Part shown: piece after piece, positions 16,794 through 24,754 of the stretch | How the letters are laid out: every line of letters starts with the position of its first letter | Position numbering within the stretch: the first letter of the stretch is position 1 | Assembly: GCF_039839275.1 (NCBI RefSeq) | Contig: NZ_JBDOQP010000001.1 | Location: 434,001 to 498,000, forward strand | DNA from: Aerobium sp039839275 | Lineage (GTDB): Bacteria > Pseudomonadota > Alphaproteobacteria > Rhizobiales > Rhizobiaceae | Length of the DNA stretch: 64,000 nt | Reading direction: 5' to 3' | Program-made: the position numbers and the translations under genes | The notes under the pieces: model-generated | The model's input: only the letters and a program-made list of their open reading frames with translations | Databases searched by the model: none | Told to the model about the DNA's origin: nothing

Positions 16794-17489
16794 ATGCGCG
16801 TTCTGCTCATTGAAGACGATAGCGCCACGGCGCAGAGCATCGAGCTGATGCTCAAGTCAGAGAGCTTCAATGTCTACACTACCGACCTCGGCGAGGAAGG
16901 TGTCGATCTTGGCAAGCTTTATGATTACGACATCATTCTGCTCGATCTCAACCTTCCCGACATGTCGGGCTACGAGGTTCTGCGGACACTGAGGTTGTCG
17001 AAGGTAAAGACGCCGATCCTGATCCTGTCGGGTATGGCCGGCATCGAGGACAAGGTCCGTGGTCTCGGCTTCGGCGCCGACGACTACATGACCAAGCCGT
17101 TCCACAAGGACGAACTCGTCGCCCGCATCCATGCGATCGTGCGCCGTTCGAAGGGCCACGCCCAGTCGGTGATCAATACCGGCGACCTGGTGGTCAACCT
17201 CGACGCAAAGACGGTCGAGGTCGGCGGACAGCGGGTCCACCTGACGGGCAAGGAGTACCAGATGCTGGAGCTGCTTTCGCTCCGCAAGGGTACAACCCTG
17301 ACCAAGGAAATGTTCCTCAACCACCTTTATGGTGGCATGGACGAACCCGAATTGAAGATCATCGACGTCTTCATCTGCAAGCTGCGCAAGAAGCTTGACG
17401 CGGCGTCGGGCGGCCAGAACTACATCGAGACGGTGTGGGGACGTGGCTACGTGCTGCGCGAGCCGGAAGAAATCCGCGAAAGCGCCTGA
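16794..17489 (+). CDS. ctrA: cell-cycle master response regulator CtrA
   Basis: A 231-residue OmpR/PhoB-type regulator. The receiver domain (1-120) has the acidic pocket E7-D8-D9, phosphoacceptor D51 in ILLDLNLPD and K101 in MTKPFHKDEL. The winged helix (about 130-225) contains LTGKEYQMLELL and the recognition helix region ELKIIDVFICKLRKKL. Sequence and length match CtrA of rhizobia and Caulobacter nearly end to end. The protein ends in Ser-Ala rather than the Ala-Ala of Caulobacter CtrA, the tail read by ClpXP. CtrA controls division, flagellar and envelope genes and silences replication origins. Upstream DNA holds a perfect CtrA box and six GANTC sites. Confidence 0.97.
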   Translation: MRVLLIEDDSATAQSIELMLKSESFNVYTTDLGEEGVDLGKLYDYDIILLDLNLPDMSGYEVLRTLRLSKVKTPILILSGMAGIEDKVRGLGFGADDYMTKPFHKDELVARIHAIVRRSKGHAQSVINTGDLVVNLDAKTVEVGGQRVHLTGKEYQMLELLSLRKGTTLTKEMFLNHLYGGMDEPELKIIDVFICKLRKKLDAASGGQNYIETVWGRGYVLREPEEIRESA

Positions 17490-17511
17490 GCAGCAGTCTC
17501 ACTCACGTTTC

Positions 17512-17538
17512 GGGGCCAGTGACATTGTCAGTGGCCCC
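17512..17538. terminator. hairpin terminator after ctrA
   Basis: GGGGCCA and TGGCCCC form a stem, with inner TGAC/GTCA pairs, 22 bases after the ctrA stop and 13 bases from the end of the convergent response regulator. A long T-run is absent. It may serve both genes. Confidence 0.6.
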
Positions 17539-17551
17539 ATTCGCTGTTGTG

Positions 17552-17920
17552 CTATGCTGCAATCTGCATTTCGCGGAAGCGCTCGAGGAGCTGCGACCGG
17601 TCGAACGGCTTGAGGATGTAGCCCTTTGCGCCCGCGCGCTTGGCGCGCATGAACGCGCCGACGTCGAATTCCGTCATGCACAGGACGATATGCGGCTTGA
17701 TCGGGTTGCTGATCGCGGTGACCTGGCGGATGAAATCGACGGCAAGCATGTCGGGCAGGCTTGCATCCACGACGATGATCTCCGGCATGTCGGCGTGGCA
17801 CATCGACAACGCATCGCCGGCGGAAGAAGCCTCAACCACCAGCATCTCCGGTCCGTTCAGTATCCGCTTTGCGACTTTCCTGATGACGCTCGAATCATCG
17901 ACAATCATGCAGCGTTTCAT
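17552..17920 (-). CDS. single-domain CheY-like response regulator
   Basis: A 122-residue receiver domain with no output domain. The acidic pair is in CMIVDDSS, the phosphoacceptor is D52 in IIVVDASLPD, the Thr is in VLCMTEFD and the Lys in GYILKPFD. The ATG at 17920 starts directly at the first strand, with AGAGGGG upstream; a longer in-frame start at 17953 adds unrelated residues. It does not match CpdR or DivK in its conserved segments, so I leave it unnamed. Its place between ctrA and chpT suggests it may exchange phosphate with ChpT. VVDASLPDM departs from the usual LLDxxMP but keeps the Asp. Confidence 0.82.
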   Translation of the reverse strand: MKRCMIVDDSSVIRKVAKRILNGPEMLVVEASSAGDALSMCHADMPEIIVVDASLPDMLAVDFIRQVTAISNPIKPHIVLCMTEFDVGAFMRAKRAGAKGYILKPFDRSQLLERFREMQIAA

Positions 17921-18047
17921 GGCCCACCCCTCTTGCCCTGTGCAGAACGACATCGTCCGGCAACGTGAGGGGGAGCTTAGCGCCCGAGGGTAAATCCGAC
18001 GGTAAGAGGCAGGCTAAAAGTTTCGTAAACGCGCCTGAGAGCCACGC

Positions 18048-18677
18048 CTATAGAGCAGTCAGCACGATTTCTTCCGCGCTGGCGCGGATCTCGATCGTCA
18101 TGCCCGCTTCGCGAGCGAGAAGCAGCGTGTAATATGGCTGGACGGCGTGGGCGTCGATCGGCTCTTCCGGCTTCACCCCGGAGTGCAGTTCGAGGAAGCG
18201 GGCCGGCACACGCACCATCGGCCCGTGGGCTGTCAGTGTGAACCTGGGCGCGGTGTCGACATCGTGCAGTTCGACGGTCAATTTGCCACCGCGGGGAATG
18301 GCGGCATTGGCGACGAGAAGCAGGTTGAGCAGCAGCTTGACCTTGTTCTTGGGCAGCAGTGCCCGGCCGCCGCGCCATTCGAGCTCCGGCTTCTCGTTGG
18401 CAAGAAAGGCCGTAGCAACGGACTCGGCATCGCCGGTATCGATCTGCATGCCGGCCGAACCCGCCGCTCCGAACGCGATGCGGGCAAACTGGAGCCGGGC
18501 GGAGGCATTGCGGGCACTGGTCTTGATCAGGCGCATGGCATCTTCGTCGGCGCCGCCTTCCTCCAGCAGCTCGAGCCCGTTGTTGATGGCCCCGACCGGC
18601 GAGATGATGTCGTGGCACACACGGCTGCACAGCAGCGCAGCAAGCTCGGGCGCGGTGAGGGTCAGAATGTCGGCCAT
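18048..18677 (-). CDS. chpT: histidine phosphotransferase ChpT
   Basis: A 209-residue protein with the ChpT histidine-containing segment SRVCHDIISPVGAINNGLELL, phospho-His H22, followed by a degenerate ATPase-like C-terminal domain. ChpT passes phosphate from the CckA hybrid kinase to CtrA and CpdR. The ATG at 18677 gives the standard ChpT N-terminus (MADILTLTAPELAALL); the longer frame to 18752 adds unrelated residues. Co-location with ctrA and sciP places the transmitter, regulator and antagonist of one circuit within about 3.2 kb. Confidence 0.9.
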   Translation of the reverse strand: MADILTLTAPELAALLCSRVCHDIISPVGAINNGLELLEEGGADEDAMRLIKTSARNASARLQFARIAFGAAGSAGMQIDTGDAESVATAFLANEKPELEWRGGRALLPKNKVKLLLNLLLVANAAIPRGGKLTVELHDVDTAPRFTLTAHGPMVRVPARFLELHSGVKPEEPIDAHAVQPYYTLLLAREAGMTIEIRASAEEIVLTAL

Positions 18678-19018
18678 GAAAATTACGTCCCCGTGATGCG
18701 TAGCGATGAAATCAATACGCCAGCCTCGCGCCGCGCGAAGCTGGCGAATCATCCCTTTATTGACGAACTAGAAATTACACAGCGAAGGCGGCTCCACAAG
18801 AAAGGAAGCCTGCCCGGGATGGGAGCGCGGCGATCGACCTGCCGCCTGATAAATTGCGCGTATCACGCACTTGGCGCTTTCGTGCGCGTTCGATCGCCAA
18901 TGGTTAATGATTGGATAAGGTTTCGGGCCTAATTTGATCGGAAATGGCACATGCAAGGGGCTGGAAAGCCGCCGATGCCGCCTGCATGGCAACGCGGCCC
19001 GTTTACGGAGATTGAGGC
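18678..19018. other. divergent intergenic region chpT / eipA
   Basis: About 340 bases without a credible gene. The only recognised signal is the CtrA-like box at 18904-18918. The rest probably holds the two divergent promoters, which I could not place. Confidence 0.5.
18904..18918. promoter_or_regulatory. candidate CtrA box upstream of eipA (TTAA-N7-ATAA)
   Basis: Matches TTAA-N7-TTAA at 7 of 8 positions with correct spacing, ending 100 bases before the eipA ATG. CtrA control of eipA is reported for Brucella. Confidence 0.5.
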
Positions 19019-19609
19019 ATGTTCAACAGGCTGATTCCCAGCAGATTGTTCCACATCGCAAGCGCGGTGCTGGTGGCGGTGACGCTGGCGGCTTCCAACC
19101 CGCAGAGCGCTCACGCCAATGCGGGCCAGGCTTTCACCGCGCAGGAAATCCTCGATTCAGGGCATCACTTCTTCGGGTCGACCTCCGGGGGGCTCGCAAG
19201 CCTCGTCGAGCAGATATTCTCGTCCTACGGCATGCCAAACGGCTATGTTCTGGGCGAGGAAGGGTCAGGCGCGCTGATCGGCGGCCTGACTTTTGGCGAA
19301 GGCACCCTCTACACCAAGAATGTCGGCGACCACCCGGTGTTCTGGCAAGGCCCGTCGGTCGGGTGGGACTTTGGCGGCCAGGGATCGCGTACGATGATCC
19401 TGGTCTACAACCTCGACAGCGTCCCATCGCTCTACCGGCGATATGCGGGCGTGGCAGGGTCGGCCTATGTCGTTGCCGGGCTCGGCTTCACGGTGCTGAA
19501 GAACGGCCCGCTGCTTCTGGTGCCAGTACGCACCGGCGTCGGCGCGCGCCTTGGCGTCAACATCGGCTACCTCAAGCTGACCCCGCAGCCGACCTGGAAC
19601 CCGTTCTAG
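19019..19609 (+). CDS. eipA: EipA-like envelope integrity protein (DUF1134)
   Basis: A 196-residue DUF1134 protein. A signal peptide covers about residues 1-34, with a hydrophobic stretch (LFHIASAVLVAVTLAAS) and a cleavage region near SAHANAG. The mature domain is Gly-rich and beta-rich: DSGHHFFGSTSGG, then SVGWDFGGQGSR and AGVAGSAYVVAGLGFTVL. In Brucella, EipA is a periplasmic protein needed for envelope stress resistance, and its gene is a CtrA target. The candidate CtrA box upstream and the neighbouring ctrA cluster fit that link. Its biochemical activity is not known. Confidence 0.85.
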   Translation: MFNRLIPSRLFHIASAVLVAVTLAASNPQSAHANAGQAFTAQEILDSGHHFFGSTSGGLASLVEQIFSSYGMPNGYVLGEEGSGALIGGLTFGEGTLYTKNVGDHPVFWQGPSVGWDFGGQGSRTMILVYNLDSVPSLYRRYAGVAGSAYVVAGLGFTVLKNGPLLLVPVRTGVGARLGVNIGYLKLTPQPTWNPF

Positions 19610-19702
19610 GCGGCGCTCCGTCAGCAACGCTGTCCTGAACGCCGCATCTGCCTGCCTCACGGCACTGGATTCCATCCGCCTCGTCGTGGCAGATAGGGCA
19701 GG

Positions 19703-21004
19703 GTGTTCCGCCCGGTTGTGATGCCGGGCGTGTTGAGTGGATGGACGATTGTGATCCAGACGGCGCTTTTCTTCATTCTCGGCTTCCTGAGCGCGGGTTT
19801 CCTGGCGCTTCTGGTCGCGCCGTCGATCTGGCGGCGTGCCGTCGCGTTGACGCGCAGGCGCCTGGAGTCGACGCTGCCGCTGTCGATGGCGGAAATTCAG
19901 GCGGACAAGGATCGCGTCAGGGCCGAGAACGCCATCGCGGTGCGGCAACTCGAAATGAAGATCAAGACGCTGAGGGAGAAGTCGGCCACGCAGCAGGTGG
20001 AACTCGGCCGCAACCACGAAGAGCTGTTGCGGCTCGGCGGCGTGATCGAACGAAAAGATCAGGCGGCAGCGGAAGCGCGCAGCCAAATCGAGACGCTACG
20101 CGAGGAAAGCAGGCTCGGTGCCGAGCGGATCGCGACGCTCACCGAAGAAGTCAAAGGCCTTGAAAGCCGTCTCACGCAGCAGAAGGAAGAGAACGAGCGT
20201 CTTGGCCGGATGTATGACGATGCGAGTTTCAGCGCATCGAGCCGGCAGATCGAGATCGTGGCGCAGGAATCCAAGCTGGAGAAACTTTCCGAGGATGTTT
20301 CCGCCTTGCGCGCGGCGCGCAAGGAGGCAGATGCGCAGTTGCGGGAAGCCAAGGCCGAGGCAAAGGCGTCCAGCATGGCGCTACGCGACGAGCGCAAGAA
20401 GAGCGAGGGCCTGGAAAAGAAGCTCGCGGCCATGACGTCTTCGCTTGCCGACAGCGACGACAAACTCGAACGCAGGCTTCAGGAACTGCGCCGCCTGCGC
20501 GAGGAGTTGAAGGAAAAGGCTTTGCTCGAGCGGACTGTGGACGAGCTGAAAGGGACGTTGGCCGACAGGGAGGACAAGCTCGAACGTCGCGCACAGGAAA
20601 TGAAGCGTCTGCGCGAGGAGCGCGAAACAGAGGCAGGCGTCGTGGAAGCAGGCGGGCTCGCAGCGGAAGAGCGGCGACGCATGGAGGATCGGCTGACGAG
20701 GATGACGCAGGAAAATCGCAAGCTGCGTGCCGCGCTTGACGAGACCGGCAAGGGCTCAGGTGACAAGGACAAGGACAAGGAGAAGGACCGCGAGAATGCC
20801 GCCCTTCGCGAGCGGATCGCTCAGTTGGCAGCCGAAGTGGTCAACCTCACGGCCGTGCTTGATGGCCCGGATTCACCTGTGTGGAAGGCGCTTGGGGAAT
20901 TGCCGGCGAGACCGCAGGCGAATGGCGGCGCCCAGCCCGCCGCGAGCCTGGCCGAACGCATACGTGCCTTGCGCGATGCCGCCGCCGGCCGGCCGCAAGG
21001 CTGA
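19703..21004 (+). CDS. membrane-anchored coiled-coil protein of unknown function
   Basis: A 433-residue protein with one N-terminal transmembrane helix (about residues 17-40, TALFFILGFLSAGFLALLVA) followed by long heptad-rich coiled coil from about 60 to 370, then a low-complexity Lys/Asp segment near 345 and a Pro/Gly-rich tail. Helix orientation is likely N-out/C-in, placing the coiled coil in the cytoplasm. Similar proteins with the segment IWRRAVALTRRRLE then AEIQADKDRVRAE occur widely in rhizobia as hypothetical proteins. The start is unclear: GTG 19703 or ATG 19721. It might organise membrane or cell-wall processes, but no function can be assigned. Confidence 0.7.
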   Translation: MFRPVVMPGVLSGWTIVIQTALFFILGFLSAGFLALLVAPSIWRRAVALTRRRLESTLPLSMAEIQADKDRVRAENAIAVRQLEMKIKTLREKSATQQVELGRNHEELLRLGGVIERKDQAAAEARSQIETLREESRLGAERIATLTEEVKGLESRLTQQKEENERLGRMYDDASFSASSRQIEIVAQESKLEKLSEDVSALRAARKEADAQLREAKAEAKASSMALRDERKKSEGLEKKLAAMTSSLADSDDKLERRLQELRRLREELKEKALLERTVDELKGTLADREDKLERRAQEMKRLREERETEAGVVEAGGLAAEERRRMEDRLTRMTQENRKLRAALDETGKGSGDKDKDKEKDRENAALRERIAQLAAEVVNLTAVLDGPDSPVWKALGELPARPQANGGAQPAASLAERIRALRDAAAGRPQG

Positions 21005-21005
21005 G

Positions 21006-21797
21006 CTATTGCCACAGGCGGTGCAATGCGATCGCGGAGGCTGCCGCGACGTTGAGGCTGTCGAAGGCGTCCGACATCGGTATCCGCACCGTACGCATGC
21101 GGGCCATGAGCGGTGCCGGCAAACCCTCGCCCTCGGTGCCAAGATATAGCGCGGTGCGGCCTTGACGGCTGAGTGTGGTGACATCGTCCCGCCCGGAAGG
21201 GGATAGCGCCACCTGCTGGAACCGATGACGCTCCAGTGCCTCGAAGAGCTGCGTATCATTGTCCAGCTTCGCAAACGGCACCTTGAGCGCCGCGCCGACC
21301 GATACCCGGATCGCCTTGCGGTAGAGGGGGTCGCAGCACGATGCGTCCAGCAGTACCGCATCGGCCTCGAATGCCGCAGCGTTGCGAAAGATCGCACCGA
21401 CATTGTCGTGGTTGGCGATGCCGACAAGTACGACGACGAGCGCATTGTCTCCCAGGCTTTCCAGCAGCGCCTCCGCGTCAAGCGTGCGCGTCCGGCCCAT
21501 GGCCAGTATGCCCCGGTGGATGTGGAAGCCGGCAATCGCGTCCATCACCGCCTGGGATGCCACGTAGACGGGCATTTCGGGCGCGGCCAGTCCGAGCGTC
21601 GACTGCATCCCCGGCAGCCGCTTGTCGAGCACCAATGCCGATTCGGCTTCGAACTGCCGCGCGGAGAACAGGACGTTGAGCACGACCTTGCCTTCGGCGA
21701 TGAAGCGGCCCTCGCGCCCGACGAGGTCGCGCTCGCGGACGGCGTGGTAGCTGGCGATGCGCGGGTCGTTCGCGTCCTCGATGCGGATGATTTCCAT
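21006..21797 (-). CDS. SpoU/TrmH-family RNA 2'-O-methyltransferase
   Basis: A 263-residue SPOUT methyltransferase. An N-terminal L30-like RNA-binding part (about 1-100, with GREGRFIAEGKVVLNVL) precedes the knotted AdoMet domain. The three SpoU motifs are visible: GIANHDNVGAIFRNAAAF, then ALYLGTEGEGL, and IPMSDAFDSLNVAAASAIAL at the C-terminus. It should methylate a ribose in rRNA or tRNA; the target is not predictable. The ATG at 21797 lies 1 base beyond the copA stop, so it is probably read from the copper operon as a downstream passenger. It converges tail to tail with the coiled-coil gene. Confidence 0.88.
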   Translation of the reverse strand: MEIIRIEDANDPRIASYHAVRERDLVGREGRFIAEGKVVLNVLFSARQFEAESALVLDKRLPGMQSTLGLAAPEMPVYVASQAVMDAIAGFHIHRGILAMGRTRTLDAEALLESLGDNALVVVLVGIANHDNVGAIFRNAAAFEADAVLLDASCCDPLYRKAIRVSVGAALKVPFAKLDNDTQLFEALERHRFQQVALSPSGRDDVTTLSRQGRTALYLGTEGEGLPAPLMARMRTVRIPMSDAFDSLNVAAASAIALHRLWQ

Positions 21798-21798
21798 A

Positions 21799-24021
21799 TC
21801 AGTCTTCGCCACGCGGGCGCCAGCGGGCAAGCAGCGCCGAGTTCGTCACCACGGAGACGGACGAGAACGCCATGGCGGCACCCGCGAACATCGGCGACAG
21901 GATCCCTAGTGCCGCCAGTGGTATGCCGATGACATTGTAGACGAAGGCCCAGACGAGATTTTGCCGGATGGTGCGCTTCGTCGCCAGCGCGATATCGAGC
22001 GCTGCAGGCACCAGCCGGAGGTCCGGCCGCATGAGTGTGATGGCCGCAGCCTCGCGCGCGACGTCGATGCCCGATGACATGGCGATCCCCAACCGCGCTT
22101 CGACAAGCGCGGGCCCGTCGTTGAGGCCATCGCCGACGAAGGCGATGCCCTTGCCGTACTGTTCCGAAAGGCTGCGGATGGCGGCGATCTTATCCTCCGG
22201 AAGCAGGCCGGCGCGGATGTCGTCGATGCCGAGCTCCTTGCCAATGGCCGTCGCTGCCTGCGCGGTATCCCCGGTCAGCATCACCGGTACGAGACCCCTG
22301 CGTTTCAGCGCGGCGATCACCTCGCCTGCTTCCTCGCGCGGACGGTCGGCAAATCGCACCGCGCCCGCAAGCGCGCCGTCGACGATGATGAACGCGGTGG
22401 TGCCAGCGTCGCCAAGTCTGCCTTCGAACGTGTCGAGTTCGCCGTCGCCGATGCCTGCCTCGCCTGCGAACTTGCGGTTGCCTACCTCGACGCGGTGACC
22501 GGCGGCGTTGCCGGACAGGCCCTTGCCGGCGGTTGCCCGTACATCGGCCGCGGTCGGAATCGCAAAGCCGTTCGCCCGCACTTTTTCCACCAGCGCCTTG
22601 GCAAGCGGGTGTTCGCTGTTCGCCTCGACCGCCGCAGCCAGTGCCAGTACCTCGTCGCTGGCGTCGACGGCCGCCACCTGTGGCTTGCCAAGTGTCAGCG
22701 TACCGGTCTTGTCGAACGCGATCGCTGCGATGTCGCCCGCCCTTTCGAGGGTCTCGATGTCGCGGATCAGGATGCCGGACTTTGCAGCCGCGCCCGTGCC
22801 GGCAACGAGTGCCGTTGGTGTTGCAAGGCCAAGCGCACAGGGGCAGGCGATGACAAGCACGGCGACGGCTGCCACCATCGCCCCGGTCGGGTCATCGGCC
22901 ACCAGCCACCAGACCAGAAATGTCGCTGCCGCGATGACGAGGATCGTCGGAACGAAGATGGCAGAGATGCGATCAACCAGCTTCTGGATCGGCGCCTGGC
23001 CGGTCTGCGCGTCCTCGACCAGGCGCGCCATGCGCGCCAGCCGCGTGTCCTCGCCCACCGCTTCCACCTCGATCTCGATCGCCGACTCGCCATTGACGGT
23101 GCCGGTGATGACCGCGTCGCCGGGGTTCTTCTCCACCGGCAGGCTCTCGCCGGTGACCAGGGCTTCGTCGATGCTCGAACTTCCGCGCAATACGCGGCCG
23201 TCGCAGGGAATGCGGCCTCCCGGACGCACCAGCACGATGTCGGCGCGCTTCAGCGTCTCAACCGGAACCGTGCGTGAACCGCCCTGGATGATCAGCTCGG
23301 CTTGCCGCGGCTGCAGCCGATGCAGCGCTGCCAGTGCGGCGGACGCGCCCTGTTTGGCGCGCGCTTCCAGATACTTGCCGAGCATGACCAGCGTGAGCAC
23401 GACCGCCGCGGCCTCGAAATAGAGGTGGGTGCCGCCATCGCCCAATGCCACCATCACCAGAGAATAGACATAGGCCACCGAGGTGCCGAGCGAGACCAGC
23501 ACGGCCATGTTGGCCGAGCCCCCGCGCAGCGCTGCCCATGCCTCGCGCAGGAACCGGGTTCCCGAAGCGAGCATCACGCCCGTTGCGAGCAGTGCCTGTC
23601 CCCACGGCCCGATCCACGGCGCCCCGGCGCCCAGCATCATCGGCAAGGTGCCGCCGACGAGCACGATGGACAGCGCCGCGGAAATGCCGAAGCGCAGGAG
23701 GGTCTGCCGTTCTTCGGCACGTTTCCTGGCCTCGCGCGCCTCGTCCGCCTGGCGCCTGCGGGCGTCATCGGTCTCTCGAACCGTTGCGCCATATCCGGCC
23801 TTCTCGACGGCCTGGGTCAGGAGCGCCGGCGAGATCGGCCGGCTTGCCTCAATGGCGGCCCGCTCCAGCGCGAGGTTTACGTTCGCCTTGTCCACGCCCT
23901 CGACGCGGGACAGAACCTTCTCCACACGCGCGGCGCAGGCGGCGCACGTCATGCCGGAAATGTCGAGCGAGAGCTTGTTCAAGGTCGTGTCACCCGTCGA
24001 TGCGGGCGTCGTAGCCGGCAT
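21799..24021 (-). CDS. copA: Cu(+)-exporting P1B-type ATPase CopA
   Basis: A copper-efflux P-type ATPase of up to 740 residues. One heavy-metal-binding domain (GMTCAAC, about 23-29) precedes the membrane part. The TGES actuator loop, membrane metal site CPC in IACPCALGLATPTAL (about 390), phosphorylation motif DKTGTLT (about 436), the HP pair in SEHPLAKAL and hinge GDGLNDGPAL are all intact. The start is uncertain: ATG 24021 overlaps copZ by 32 bases and lacks a good ribosome site, while TTG 23982 follows the copZ stop. It is the second gene behind a CueR-type operator at 24240-24254, so copper-inducible control is likely. Confidence 0.95.
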   Translation of the reverse strand: MPATTPASTGDTTLNKLSLDISGMTCAACAARVEKVLSRVEGVDKANVNLALERAAIEASRPISPALLTQAVEKAGYGATVRETDDARRRQADEAREARKRAEERQTLLRFGISAALSIVLVGGTLPMMLGAGAPWIGPWGQALLATGVMLASGTRFLREAWAALRGGSANMAVLVSLGTSVAYVYSLVMVALGDGGTHLYFEAAAVVLTLVMLGKYLEARAKQGASAALAALHRLQPRQAELIIQGGSRTVPVETLKRADIVLVRPGGRIPCDGRVLRGSSSIDEALVTGESLPVEKNPGDAVITGTVNGESAIEIEVEAVGEDTRLARMARLVEDAQTGQAPIQKLVDRISAIFVPTILVIAAATFLVWWLVADDPTGAMVAAVAVLVIACPCALGLATPTALVAGTGAAAKSGILIRDIETLERAGDIAAIAFDKTGTLTLGKPQVAAVDASDEVLALAAAVEANSEHPLAKALVEKVRANGFAIPTAADVRATAGKGLSGNAAGHRVEVGNRKFAGEAGIGDGELDTFEGRLGDAGTTAFIIVDGALAGAVRFADRPREEAGEVIAALKRRGLVPVMLTGDTAQAATAIGKELGIDDIRAGLLPEDKIAAIRSLSEQYGKGIAFVGDGLNDGPALVEARLGIAMSSGIDVAREAAAITLMRPDLRLVPAALDIALATKRTIRQNLVWAFVYNVIGIPLAALGILSPMFAGAAMAFSSVSVVTNSALLARWRPRGED

Positions 24022-24199
24022 TCTCGACTGCCGCGACCAGCCCGGCGGGATCGGCGGAGCCCTCGCTGGATACCTTGGCGCTTCCCGCTTCCAGATCGAC
24101 CGTCACCGCTGAAACGCCAGGCTGCGCGCGCAGCACACGTTCCACGGCCGCCTTGCAGCCACCGCACGTCATGCCTTCAACTTTCAGAGATATGTCCAC
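23990..24199 (-). CDS. copZ: copper chaperone CopZ-like, single HMA domain
   Basis: A 69-residue heavy-metal-associated domain with the metal motif GMTCGGCKAAVERVL near residue 9 and the expected ferredoxin-like strand order, ending GYDARIDG. Such chaperones carry Cu(I) to CopA. It is the first gene downstream of the candidate CueR operator and overlaps or abuts copA, a common copZA arrangement. The GGC between the cysteines is a frequent CopZ variant. Confidence 0.92.
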   Translation of the reverse strand: MDISLKVEGMTCGGCKAAVERVLRAQPGVSAVTVDLEAGSAKVSSEGSADPAGLVAAVENAGYDARIDG

Positions 24200-24239
24200 G
24201 ACGTCTTCTCCAATCCCGTGATCGGGGTGGAGATAGTGT

Positions 24240-24254
24240 TTCCAGTGGCTGGAA
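24240..24254. promoter_or_regulatory. CueR-type operator upstream of copZA
   Basis: TTCCAG-TGG-CTGGAA, an inverted repeat of the form bound by CueR in alphaproteobacteria, 41-55 bases upstream of copZ. Closely similar sites lie at 58217-58235 and 58280-58298 beside the cueR gene. Confidence 0.75.
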
Positions 24255-24272
24255 GGTCAAGGGCGAACGTGT

Positions 24273-24581
24273 TTATTCGGCCGCTGCCTTTGCGCCGAAA
24301 AGGCCGTCGAGGGTCAACAGAACCTCGCGCACCCTGGAGGAGTTGCACGAATAGAAGATCATCTGGCGCTCGCGCCGCGTCTCGACGAGGCCCATGCTGC
24401 GCAGCTTGGCCAGATGCTGAGACAATGCCGACTGGCTCAGGCTGACCTTTTCCGCGATTTCTCCAACGGAAAGCTCTCCGCCCAGGAGATGGCACATGAT
24501 TGCAAAGCGTTTTCCGTTGCCGATTGCCGAGAGAAACTCCGCGACCATGTCGGCATTGTCTACCAGTTGTTCCGAAACCAT
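24273..24581 (-). CDS. ArsR-family winged-helix repressor
   Basis: A 102-residue ArsR/SmtB protein. The DNA-binding helices are in LSVGEIAEKVSLSQSALSQHL, followed by the wing ETRRERQMIFYSC. A single Cys near residue 79 is present and the classic ELCVCDL metal site is not, so metal sensing of the ArsR or SmtB type is doubtful; it resembles the BigR/YgaV-like subgroup, which senses sulfur or redox state. It lies directly upstream of the copZA promoter on the same strand, but the CueR operator between argues that copper control is separate. Target and inducer are unknown. Confidence 0.85.
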   Translation of the reverse strand: MVSEQLVDNADMVAEFLSAIGNGKRFAIMCHLLGGELSVGEIAEKVSLSQSALSQHLAKLRSMGLVETRRERQMIFYSCNSSRVREVLLTLDGLFGAKAAAE

Positions 24582-24754
24582 TGGTCCCCCGTCGCCGCAT
24601 GGTCCACCGACGTCAGGAGGGGATTGGCGTCTGGCAGAAATACAGAATCGCGGCCGGCTTCCTCATCGTCGGCGCGCAACCTAACGTAGCGCAAACCGCT
24701 TGGATCACAAGTGATTATGAAGAACTTTCACAAATGAGCGACGGGGTCCTGCAA

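Noticed and set aside
17552..17920. Naming the lone receiver CpdR or DivK.
   Set aside because: Its first strand and acceptor region differ from both, and synteny alone is not enough.
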